Part shown: positions 56,987-64,000 of the stretch, in pieces
Layout of the letters: each line of letters opens with the position of its first letter
Position numbering within the stretch: the first letter of the stretch is position 1
Assembly: GCA_031316115.1 (NCBI GenBank)
Contig: JALDRC010000006.1
Coordinates: 124,001-188,000 of the forward strand
Direction of reading: 5' to 3'
DNA length: 64,000 nt
From: Nitrososphaeraceae archaeon
Lineage (GTDB): Archaea > Thermoproteota > Nitrososphaeria > Nitrososphaerales > Nitrososphaeraceae
Made by a program: the position numbers and the translations under genes
The notes under the pieces: model-generated
What the model saw: the letters and a program-made list of their open reading frames with translations, nothing else
Told to the model about the DNA's origin: nothing
Databases searched by the model: none

Positions 56987-57194
56987 AACAACTTATACAT
57001 AATTCTTTTTTTATATTTGTATCAGATTGAAATATATAAAGAGGTATTTTGTGTGTTAGACTGTTAATGAGTAAATTGTCGTCATTTCTAATTTTAGGTA
57101 ATGTATTTTCATTGGTGTTATTAAGTAATGATATAACATATTGACAGGTATCAATAGCTTTGAGTTCTATTTTGCCTTTATAACACTCTATCAT
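56964..57194 (-). CDS. Doubtful small ORF (76 aa)
   Basis: A short ATG frame overlapping the start of the 56579 gene. The sequence is polar with cysteines (MIECYKGKIELKAIDTCQYV at the start, ELCISCYVRRF at the end). It may be a small gene coupled to the barrel protein or a chance frame. No family, signal or membrane segment supports it. Confidence 0.25.
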   Translation of the reverse strand: MIECYKGKIELKAIDTCQYVISLLNNTNENTLPKIRNDDNLLINSLTHKIPLYIFQSDTNIKKELCISCYVRRFDL

Positions 57195-57423
57195 CAGTAC
57201 TTTTACCTTTTTCTTGATAAACTAATTATGATAACATAAAAAACAATTAACAATTTTCAAGATCAAAGGCTCTATAAATAAAAGAATAATTGTGATAAAA
57301 AAGTGGTAATGATAACATAGTATTTTTTTTATAAATGGATTTGGAAACTAAATTTGCTCTATACAGACATATAGTGGAATAGCACAAGATTTATGAACAT
57401 TATCATATATACATCTATCCGAC

Positions 57424-58410
57424 TTGACTAATCTAAAAATTTGGTCAATTTTAATCATTACTTGGGTTATCATAGCTTCTACTTATATAGCTATCAAAAT
57501 TTCTATTGATACTATACCACCGATCTTTATGTCTGGAATTAGGTATATCTTGTCAGGATTATTATTATTTTTTGTTTATAAATTATATTCAGGTAACTTG
57601 TTTAAGAATAAAACTAAATTTAATGAGAAACAATCAGAATCCAGCCGTGACAAACATGGATTGCTTGAAATCATCAATAAAAAACAATGGAAGGCAGCCA
57701 TAATAGTTGGGATACTTTTGATCGTTTGTGGACAGGGTTTATTAGCATATGGTGAACAATATTTAACTTCGAATATTACTGCATTATTGTTCTCTACTGT
57801 TCCAATATGGATAATTCTAATTAGTAAATTTCATTATAAGGAAAAATTAAATAAATATACTGTTTTAGGAATAATATTAGGATCTACAGGTCTTGCTGTT
57901 CTAATATATCCATCACTTGAACAGATCTTTTTTGAAGATCCGAACACCAAGAACGATAATCAAAATAACTTTTTAGGAATAATTATTTTATTGATTGCAG
58001 CTATAAGTTGGGCTTTTGGGTCTATATATTCTAATAACGCAAATTTGCCAGATAATGTTTTAGTTTCAACAGGCATGTTTTTACTTACTGGTGGTATATT
58101 TTTACTATTTACAAGTATTGCAATTGGAGAATTTAATAATATCAACTTTTATGAATTTTCTATTTCCTCTATTTCATCTGTTCTATATCTTATTATCGTA
58201 GGATCTATGGGATGGGTTGGTTTCTATTGGATTCTAAGAAATTCAACGGCTACTCTGGCAAATACCTTTGCATACGTCAGTCCTGTCATCGCAGTATTAT
58301 TAGGTTGGTTAATATTAAATGAAAGTATTGATTTGAGGATAATTATTGCGACGGTAGTAATAATAATAGGAGTGGTATTTTTGGTCAATAAACATAAAAT
58401 AAAAAAATAA
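57424..58410 (+). CDS. EamA/DMT-superfamily transporter
   Basis: TTG start. Ten hydrophobic segments in two EamA-type halves of about 145 residues, joined by a charged loop (EDPNTKNDNQNN). The first half has ASTYIAIKISIDTIPPIFMS and RYILSGLLLFF, with GLLAYGEQYLTSNITALLFS as the family signature; the second repeats it as AISWAFGSIYSNNANLPDNV and NSTATLANTFAYVSPVIAVL. A large charged loop in the first half (about residues 58-85) is unusual. The family exports metabolites such as amino acids or nucleotide precursors; the substrate cannot be read from sequence. Monocistronic. Confidence 0.88.
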   Translation: MTNLKIWSILIITWVIIASTYIAIKISIDTIPPIFMSGIRYILSGLLLFFVYKLYSGNLFKNKTKFNEKQSESSRDKHGLLEIINKKQWKAAIIVGILLIVCGQGLLAYGEQYLTSNITALLFSTVPIWIILISKFHYKEKLNKYTVLGIILGSTGLAVLIYPSLEQIFFEDPNTKNDNQNNFLGIIILLIAAISWAFGSIYSNNANLPDNVLVSTGMFLLTGGIFLLFTSIAIGEFNNINFYEFSISSISSVLYLIIVGSMGWVGFYWILRNSTATLANTFAYVSPVIAVLLGWLILNESIDLRIIIATVVIIIGVVFLVNKHKIKK

Positions 58411-58557
58411 AAAAAAGGATTTAATATAGCAGTATAACCATCAATGATAAACTTAAATTACATTATTAGTTTATTATTATAATTATCTATCCAAATATTA
58501 AAATTATAATTTAAATATTATAAATTTATTTTCAATGAGAAAAAAAATAATTTAACA

Positions 58558-59010
58558 ACAATGATTTCAATATTATCCATTCTTATTGTTATATGACCAA
58601 CAATTTTAGTTTATGGGCATTAATAAAATAAAACATATTTGGACATATCAATGCTTTTAAATTCTACATACTAATTCTAATTGTATTTTACACATCAATG
58701 TAACTGCTTGGGGTTCATTTAAATGATATTTCCAATAAAACAATGTTTTTTCAGAACAGTTCGTTGAGAATTATAGAATCTTGTATTGAATCTAATTTCA
58801 TGATTTACTTTACAAAACAAATTTGTTTTGTAGCTTATGTCTCTAGTATTGTTTTAGTAAGATGAAATAGAACAAGATTTAACTATAATAGAATTTTTCA
58901 ATACTATGATTGATTTAGATTTAAAGACATCACGCTATGAGATGACTCCAGATGATAAAATGGTTATTGAATTACCAAATGAGTTTGGATAATCAATACT
59001 GATTAACCTA
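58558..59010 (+). pseudogene. FSDRPDR-family relic, heavily decayed
   Basis: A signal-like segment (MISILSILIVI, TGA, TILVYGH) at 58561-58625 and, about 240 bases later, DEIEQDLTIIEFFNTMIDLD, then TSRYEMTPDDKMVIELPNEF at 58861-58990 survive. The second block aligns with the C-terminal EQEQDITLLELFNPVYEIE part of the 55761 copy. The central FSDRPDR region is unrecognisable. Stops and shifts are frequent. Confidence 0.5.
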
Positions 59011-59113
59011 ACTTCTTACATTTCCAACATTGGAAAATTAATTATTTTCAACAAGTAAAAAATACTTAAAAGTATGAATAATTTGTGTTATACCTCGTGT
59101 TAGTCATTATTCT

Positions 59114-59296
59114 ATGACAATAGAGGATATATGTAATTTTTCAATCCCATTACAAACATAATTCAGATTAGAATGCATAACAGAGGTGGTCCTTTGTTTG
59201 TTGATAACTAAAGAATTAGGAATCTCTTCAAATGAACTCCATGATATGTTAATACTTTAACAAGCTAATACTTAATTTTGGCAATTTGTAGAGTAG
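59114..59296 (+). pseudogene. Decayed short gene with in-frame stops
   Basis: One frame reads MTIEDICNFSIPLQT, TAA, FRLECITEVVLCLLITKELG, ISSNELHDMLIL, TAA, then degrades and ends with TAG at 59294-59296. The amphipathic text looks like protein, with stops made by single substitutions. Family not recognised. Confidence 0.35.
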
Positions 59297-59469
59297 TTAT
59301 TGGTATAATCTAGAAGTATATTAATCCTATAAACTACTGGCCAGTCGGAATTGAATCCTCTATGTAGGTGAATTATATTAACATTAATTTGGATTTTTTT
59401 ATTATCAGAAACTTGATTTTATAGGTTCTTTAGAATTTCAGATGATTAATCTTTTAGAAATTTTTAATC

Positions 59470-59859
59470 TTATATATTACAGCAATTATCTTTATTTTCA
59501 CATCTACAATCCAATGGTTCTTTCAAGCAAATTGGACATATTACAGTACCACAACCAATACATGTATTATTTTTTAGATTACATCCCCAATGTTTGCATT
59601 CTTTCATAATTTTTTTATAAATATATAATATTAATTTCCCTTGAATATCTGTTGTTATATCCGTTAAAGAATAACATTTTTTACAGGAAGTATTCAAGTG
59701 CTCTATTAGGAAATAATTCAATTCTGGATATTCTTTAATGGTTAACAATCCAAAATATATATGCATAAGACATCCGATATATTGTAAATCAGGTATTGAT
59801 AAAACATTCTGCACTGAAGCAGAAACAAGAATATGAATAGAAAAATAATGGAAAGACAT
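59470..59859 (-). CDS. Cysteine-rich putative zinc-ribbon protein (129 aa)
   Basis: The C-terminal half carries ten cysteines: TSCKKCYSLTDITTD, then KECKHWGCNLKNNTCIGCGT and VICPICLKEPLDCRCENKDN with CC near the end. The spacing (CxxC, CxGCG, CPIC, CRC) suggests one or two zinc ribbons or a Fe-S/Zn scaffold. The N-terminal 40 residues look weak, and MHIYFGLLTIKEYPEL (residue 32, about 59766) may be the true start. No family was recognised. It is transcribed towards the left end, alone. Confidence 0.6.
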   Translation of the reverse strand: MSFHYFSIHILVSASVQNVLSIPDLQYIGCLMHIYFGLLTIKEYPELNYFLIEHLNTSCKKCYSLTDITTDIQGKLILYIYKKIMKECKHWGCNLKNNTCIGCGTVICPICLKEPLDCRCENKDNCCNI

Positions 59860-59889
59860 GGAAGTTACAATTCAACTATGCTAACTCAA

Positions 59890-60470
59890 GCACTTAAAAA
59901 GTTCATATCTTGAATGCCATAAACCTAATGTTTATTCAGACTTAGTTTTTATTAGGTCATAAATTTCAAGACACTAAATCTCCTTATTTCAAACCAGACA
60001 TTCAAACTTTGCTATGAGATACGACAGAATGTAAGAGTTATAAAACTGCCATAAACTAAATGACAATAAATGAGGAAAATAGACTAACAATACAGATACA
60101 GGAACTAAAGCAAAAAGACTTTCAGAATAATTATCGAATTGATAAAAAGATAAATGAGAAAGATCAGTAGGTTGTCAATGTTAAAGATATGAATAAATTA
60201 CGATAGATTGTTGATATTTTTCACACAATACAAAAGGACTATAAAACAATGATTAGGGAACATTCCATAAAAATTTTGGATGTATACAGACAAATACAAG
60301 AGTCATGTAAAAATAGATCAGAGAACAGGAACTTTACAACTAAGATGATTTATTCAATGTAAGAGATCATAGCTATGACCAGACGAACCAAAAACTAAAT
60401 GATGAGAAATTTAATCAAATACGTAATTACCAAACAAATGATTAGAAAACACGGAGAAATAGAAAGATAA
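59890..60470 (+). pseudogene. Decayed tyrosine recombinase (integrase), C-terminal part
   Basis: The C-terminal catalytic region of an archaeal tyrosine recombinase is recognisable: LTQALKKF at about 59890, a frameshift, LECHKPNVYSD, another shift, then FLLGHKFQDTKSPYFKPDIQ at about 59955-60015, whose GH and Tyr are the LLGH and catalytic-Tyr positions of the family. The same frame continues to TINEENRLTIQIQELKQKDF (60060 on), the usual TINEENRL linker and coiled coil, with at least six in-frame stops before 60470. The N-terminal half and an attachment site were not found. Confidence 0.65.
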
Positions 60471-60598
60471 CTCCAGAAACAGAAAATAATAATTAATTAT
60501 TATGGAGGACTTATTCCCACCTTTGTGGTGTTACTTTCCATGTTCCATTAGTCTTATTTTGAATAATTATAAATAAAACAAAAAATATTGTTATTGCA

Positions 60599-60862
60599 AT
60601 GAATAAGACTAGACTAACTGGAATAATGTTATCAACGTTATTAGTGGGATCGTCCATTTTGTTTGTATCATTGGTTTCTGAAAATAAAGCGGAAGCAAGT
60701 ATTCTGAAAGATAATGAAGAAAAAAGTGCACCTTGTCAGCCTCCATGTATAGACGAAGCAAAAAAACACCTAGACGAAGCAAAGAAATCTCTTGATGCAG
60801 GAGATACAGAAGGGGCTAAAACACATATAGATAAGGCAAAAGAATCATTAGGTGGATCCTAA
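60599..60862 (+). CDS. Small secreted helical protein, SmbP-like (87 aa)
   Basis: The signal peptide (TGIMLSTLLVGSSILFVSLV, then SENKAEA) is followed by a 55-residue mature protein. It has a pair CQPPC and then two helical repeats HLDEAKKSLDAGDTEGAKTH and IDKAKESLGGS. The repeat H-x2-EA-x7-G-D/x is reminiscent of SmbP, the small periplasmic metal-binding protein of Nitrosomonas, but has only two histidines here, so metal binding is possible and unproved. Monocistronic; start well placed. Confidence 0.65.
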   Translation: MNKTRLTGIMLSTLLVGSSILFVSLVSENKAEASILKDNEEKSAPCQPPCIDEAKKHLDEAKKSLDAGDTEGAKTHIDKAKESLGGS

Positions 60863-61065
60863 AAAATAATAAGCTAAAATAATTTTTCAACTAAAATAAA
60901 CTTTTATTTGTTATTTACATAATCATTTACAAAATAAAATAAAATAAAAAAGATGTAAGAGTATTTTTTATTCTGTTTCTGAAATGCAATCTCTTTTTTT
61001 TTGATTTATTCCAATCATGTATCGTAGACACATCATTAAACCGCATAATAGCTTAGCTTTTGTCA

Positions 61066-61073
61066 AAAAAAAG
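61066..61073. repeat. Left 8-bp target duplication of the IS6 element
   Basis: AAAAAAAG, repeated exactly at 61799-61806 on the other side of the element. The match length equals the 8 bp made by IS6-family transposition. Confidence 0.85.
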
Positions 61074-61798
61074 GGCTCTGTTAAGATAAAATAATATTCA
61101 CCTCCTTTTCTAACTCAAAATGATTATTATTTGCTATGGTATCATTATGCTATAGAGATAAAGAATTGTATCCAGTTATGTACATGAAATAGATTGCATT
61201 CTTTTTCTTTGATAAAGGAATAATAGTCATCAAATGATTCGATTCTATCCTTCAAATACTGGTTTACTCTTTCCATCAAACTTTTCTGAATTGGTGAATG
61301 TAGATAGTGTTTCAATCCAATTACATTACATGCTTGATTATACCAGGTACCACCATCTGTATAGACAGTATGTTTTCCATATCTGGATACAAGAGATCTG
61401 ATAAAATTCTCTGCCACAAACATGTTTCTCTCTTCAGAAATATAGATTCCAAGCACTGAAGAGTTAATTGGTTCAATACAAATCCATAACCAAAAATGCT
61501 GGTTACCAATCTGAATAACTGTTTCATCTATAACAAAAGCAGTTACTCTTTTTCTTTTGTAGATCCGGGAGGAACCAAATCTTTGTATCCAATTCCAAAC
61601 AGAAACATAACTTCTTTTATCATCTCTAAATATAGTCAATGCTTTAGATGTATTCCGCAAACTCAAACCAAGAAAGTACAGATAAAGAGAATACATTACA
61701 ATATAGTTAGATGTTCTAGTTCTTTCAAATTTGATTTGATTCATATGATAAATAGAATGTTCTTAGCTATAGCTGTTTCTGCTTAGATTAACAGTGCC
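61074..61798 (-). mobile_element. Intact IS6-family insertion sequence (725 bp)
   Basis: The left end GGCTCTGTTAAGAT and the right end, read inward GGCACTGTTAATCT, are inverted repeats (12 of 14) of the IS6 type (compare GGCACTGTTGCAAA of IS26). Both flanks carry AAAAAAAG. It holds one transposase gene. It appears to be the youngest insertion in the window, with three older relatives at 14770, 32640 and 44790. Confidence 0.92.
61145..61744 (-). CDS. IS6-family transposase (199 aa)
   Basis: The DDE transposase is complete: the first Asp is D73 in VIDETVIQIGNQHFWLWIC, the second is D130 in TVYTDGGTWY, the Glu is E168 in KSLMERVNQYLKDRIESF with the lysine seven residues later. An N-terminal zone (SLYLYFLGLSLRNTSKALTI) takes the place of the HTH. 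It is slightly short for the family but has no stop or shift. The ATG at 61744 is 54 bases inside the right terminal repeat. Probably active. Confidence 0.88.
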   Translation of the reverse strand: MNQIKFERTRTSNYIVMYSLYLYFLGLSLRNTSKALTIFRDDKRSYVSVWNWIQRFGSSRIYKRKRVTAFVIDETVIQIGNQHFWLWICIEPINSSVLGIYISEERNMFVAENFIRSLVSRYGKHTVYTDGGTWYNQACNVIGLKHYLHSPIQKSLMERVNQYLKDRIESFDDYYSFIKEKECNLFHVHNWIQFFISIA

Positions 61799-61806
61799 AA
61801 AAAAAG
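61799..61806. repeat. Right 8-bp target duplication of the IS6 element
   Basis: AAAAAAAG, identical to 61066-61073. Confidence 0.85.
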
Positions 61807-61913
61807 AATTAACTCTAAATTTGTTTATTTTTATTCTAATTCTCCAATCAGATTATATGTAAAGAAAATTGAATTAAACATAAAATACTAGATAATGTAT
61901 ATACAATTAAGAC

Positions 61914-62360
61914 ATGAAAGTAAGCCTACTTTCTATAGTTGCAGGTCTAGTAATTTTTATAACCGTTACTCCGTCCTTAAACAACATCTTAGCTTTTGCA
62001 CAGCAGAACATGACAGAGTTTGTCTCATCAATTCCATATTACCTCTTTCCAGCAGAGATCGAAGATATAGAAGAAGAAATCTTAAAAATTCCTCATGATG
62101 CATTCACTTTACAAAATATTATTGCAAACCAAGGCGAAAATATAACTATTAAATTCTACAACACTGAAGCAGAGGAGGCACATTCTTTTACTTTAGATTC
62201 TCCATATAATATCAATGCAGATCTAAAAGGAAATGAGAACACAACTATTAATTTTGTTGCTGATAAACCAGGAATTTACACCTACTACTGTATATATCAT
62301 CTTCCAACTATGACAGGAAAATTGGTAGTACTTCCACAATCACAAGAAGCAAAACAATAA
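61914..62360 (+). CDS. Secreted cupredoxin (type 1 copper protein, 148 aa)
   Basis: The signal peptide (LLSIVAGLVIFITVTPSLNN, ending near ILAFAQ) is followed by a single cupredoxin domain at about residues 60-140. The blue-copper ligands can be read: His in EEAHSFTLD, Cys and His in YTYYCIYHLPTM, and Met in the same motif, giving H, C, H, M as in plastocyanin and sulfocyanin-like proteins. It is probably an extracellular electron carrier, of the kind abundant in ammonia-oxidising archaea. The intact IS6 element sits 115 bases upstream and could affect expression. Confidence 0.88.
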   Translation: MKVSLLSIVAGLVIFITVTPSLNNILAFAQQNMTEFVSSIPYYLFPAEIEDIEEEILKIPHDAFTLQNIIANQGENITIKFYNTEAEEAHSFTLDSPYNINADLKGNENTTINFVADKPGIYTYYCIYHLPTMTGKLVVLPQSQEAKQ

Positions 62361-62414
62361 AATTATCATCTCATTTTTTTTATAAATAAAAATAAATAAC
62401 TAGTTAAGAGTATC

Positions 62415-63110
62415 ATTTTTGTTGGTTTAGTTGTTCTTCATCTTAGTTCTGTTCATTCATTTTGTTGTAAGCGTGTATTGGTGTATCGCTATCAAATATC
62501 ATCATTTCAATACAATCATTAAATGTTAAATTTACAAACTATTAATAACTATATTAGTTGTTACACATCTTTATTTTTAATAGGTATTTTATTCAGTTTT
62601 TACTTAGCTTAGGTTTTGCTATAATTAATTTCACTATCTTCTTGAAGTGATATATAAAACACTTCATGCTATTCAATTAGATTGTGTCCTTTTAGTTATT
62701 CCCTTTCATAAAACGGTTATTTTTTTTACATGAATATCTACTCCAATTGTTAACCTATCTCTGGAACTTTTCTATTTAGCCAATTATCGCTAAACCAGTT
62801 TTATAACCAATAAACAAATTATTCAGAGCTTCCTAGTTTTACTGCAATCGTCGAGAATCTTTATTCTAACAATCGTTATTACTTCTTTCTGTAATGCGTA
62901 AGGATATTTCTCAGGGTCTTTATACCTAAGTTCTTCTCTTGGAAATCCATGGTTTCAGGTATCTTTTCTGTTAGATACTGTTTACGATAACTCTTCTGAT
63001 CGATTATTCCAACAATTAAAAATTTCAGAAATCTCTTTTCTTCTTTTCCTTAATCGATCCATTTATTTTACTATCTTTGCCTTGTGTCTGCATAACCATC
63101 TTAAAACCTG
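62415..63110 (-). pseudogene. Decayed gene, several frame breaks
   Basis: On the minus strand, coding-like blocks in order are REELRYKDPEKYPYALQKEV (about 62940), ITIVRIKILDDCSKTRKL and a TGA, NWFSDNWLNRKVPEIG (about 62790), VDIHVKKITVL, and near the end NLTFNDCIEMMIFDSDTPIH (about 62500). Stops and frameshifts separate them, but the order and strand are consistent with one ancestral gene. Family not recognised. Confidence 0.4.
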
Positions 63111-63191
63111 AAAGAATATGAATATACATGCTAATATGTGACGACATCTATATTTTATCGAATATAAGCATGTAAATAGATATAAAGTAAT

Positions 63192-63383
63192 ATGTCAATT
63201 ACCAAACAACAGGTAATGTATAAAGACAAAAAGGATGGTAGTAAAACTACCATCAGAATCCCTAAGGAATTAATGAGCGAGTTGAAGCATTTAGCAATAG
63301 ACGACAATAAGACCCTTGGAGAGATTATTACAGAAGGATTAACAGAATACTTACAAGAGCGGAAAAACAGAAATAAGATTTGA
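63192..63383 (+). CDS. Ribbon-helix-helix DNA-binding protein (63 aa)
   Basis: The pattern GSKTTIRIPKELMSELKHLA gives the beta strand and first helix, and DNKTLGEIITEGLTEYLQER the second helix of a CopG/Arc-type RHH repressor. Such proteins dimerise and bind DNA through the strand (TTIRIP). Many are antitoxins or plasmid copy regulators. No toxin gene lies next to it. Three related hairpins (63613-63924) lie downstream and could include its targets. The ATG at 63192 is the first in frame. Confidence 0.8.
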   Translation: MSITKQQVMYKDKKDGSKTTIRIPKELMSELKHLAIDDNKTLGEIITEGLTEYLQERKNRNKI

Positions 63384-63612
63384 CTTTAATTGAATTATTA
63401 TAAGCAATAAATCCCAAAAATAAATCACAGTATCTTACTGTTGAATAAAGAAGGGAACTGGTAAGACAACTCCCCGGAGAGCAGAGCTATTAGCATTTCC
63501 TGTCTAATCAGTTGGTTCAAATCTACTTTCAGGTTTTAATTATCCATATCTGAACTATAATTGCTTAATAACATAATTCCCATATTATAATACCATAAAG
63601 ATGGAAAACATC

Positions 63613-63670
63613 CTAGAGAGCAAGATAATAGTAGTCAGATTAGTCCTTATTCAATTATCTTACTTTCTAG
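63613..63670. repeat. Long imperfect hairpin 1
   Basis: CTAGAGAGCAAGATAATAG pairs with CAATTATCTTACTTTCTAG, about 16 of 18 bases, around a 21-base loop. Followed by TTTTCACTAACTTTTATC, which recurs almost unchanged after hairpin 3. Confidence 0.7.
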
Positions 63671-63758
63671 TTTTCACTAACTTTTATCTACAATAGATAA
63701 ATTCAATGATGTCTATACTTTTATACAAAAAAAGTAATGCGCCAATCTACCATGGATG

Positions 63759-63801
63759 GTAGGAAGTAGAATTCAACATTATCGACGTTCTACTATCCTA
63801 C
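63759..63801. repeat. Imperfect hairpin 2
   Basis: GTAGGAAGTAGAA (from 63759) pairs with TTCTACTATCCTAC (to 63801) with a one-base bulge. The 3' arm resembles the TACTATCTTA arm of hairpin 3. Confidence 0.6.
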
Positions 63802-63870
63802 TTTGCTATTTCATTCAACTTATAAATATTATATTTACCATAATAGGGTACAACTGAGACACTACAATCT

Positions 63871-63924
63871 GAAGAGTAAGATAGTAACAAAGATATCGAT
63901 CCAAATTCTACTATCTTATTCTTC
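63871..63924. repeat. Long imperfect hairpin 3
   Basis: GAAGAGTAAGATAGTA pairs with TACTATCTTATTCTTC with one mismatch. It is followed by AGTTTTCCCTAACTTTTATC, one base different from the tail after hairpin 1. With hairpins 1 and 2 it makes a small family at the right edge. Confidence 0.7.
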
Positions 63925-64000
63925 AGTTTTCCCTAACTTTTATCAAGTGCCAAATATTACTATTAGTACAAAATAATACAAAGTGTATAAGATCATGGGA

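Noticed and set aside
63440-63530. tRNA-like text (GAGAGCAGAG near a GGTTCAAATC)
   Set aside because: The T-stem around TTCAAAT does not pair (GTTGG against CTACT) and no acceptor stem or anticodon arm can be drawn.

Overview
The window is AT-rich (roughly 30% GC by eye) and looks like an accessory, low-density stretch of a mesophilic archaeal chromosome, most likely from the Nitrososphaeria (soil ammonia-oxidising archaea, Nitrosocosmicus-like). This is inferred from the protein families: many small secreted proteins with an N-terminal signal anchor, short wHTH regulators, cupredoxins and multicopper-oxidase-like proteins, a COG1313 radical SAM protein, a C2H2 zinc-finger microprotein, and a decayed tyrosine recombinase with the thaumarchaeal-type C-terminus. 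TATA-like boxes about 25 nt upstream of start codons fit leaderless archaeal transcription. I found no rRNA, tRNA, ribosomal, replication or ammonia-oxidation gene, so the placement is inference.

Layout. 1-3.3 kb: a MnxG-type multicopper-oxidase-like gene, open at the left edge and split by several frameshifts in a low-complexity linker. 3.7-10.6 kb: small genes, an SRPBCC-epimerase fusion, a MITE, an IS5-like remnant, a ThDP-dependent (indole)pyruvate decarboxylase and a zinc-finger protein. 11-19 kb: a DUF3179 protein with a membrane partner, a CARF-HTH regulator, a broken membrane-anchored wHTH regulator next to an IS6 remnant, a DUF2254 protein and an IS3-like remnant. 19-28.6 kb: an RTX-repeat secreted protein, a LamG-phosphoesterase with replaced metal ligands, a complete IS630-type element, a GT2 glycosyltransferase, a secreted alpha/beta hydrolase and a DJ-1/PfpI protein. 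29-38.7 kb: a methyltransferase, an NHL propeller, an HTH/coiled-coil protein with ten perfect 11-bp tandem repeats upstream, PflX-type radical SAM, a secreted Ig/cadherin-like protein and a second RTX protein. 39.6-42.5 kb: a CcdA/thioredoxin (split DipZ) operon with a membrane protein and an ArsR-like regulator. 43.7-58.4 kb: pirin, dienelactone hydrolase, the secreted FSDRPDR family (one intact gene, three decayed), a frameshifted DUF4396 gene, a triplet of paralogous secreted proteins with near-identical promoters, a second methyltransferase, a DUF1264 protein and an EamA transporter. 59-64 kb: a decayed integrase, other decayed genes, an intact IS6-family element with a perfect 8-bp target duplication, a cupredoxin, a ribbon-helix-helix protein and three related long hairpins.

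Functionally the window is dominated by the cell envelope: at least twelve proteins carry signal peptides or lipoprotein-like N-termini, several are calcium- or copper-binding, and a thiol-redox operon could serve their disulfides. The other theme is decay. About a dozen pseudogenes and at least seven transposon-derived segments of graded age mark this as a region of repeated insertion, duplication and loss.
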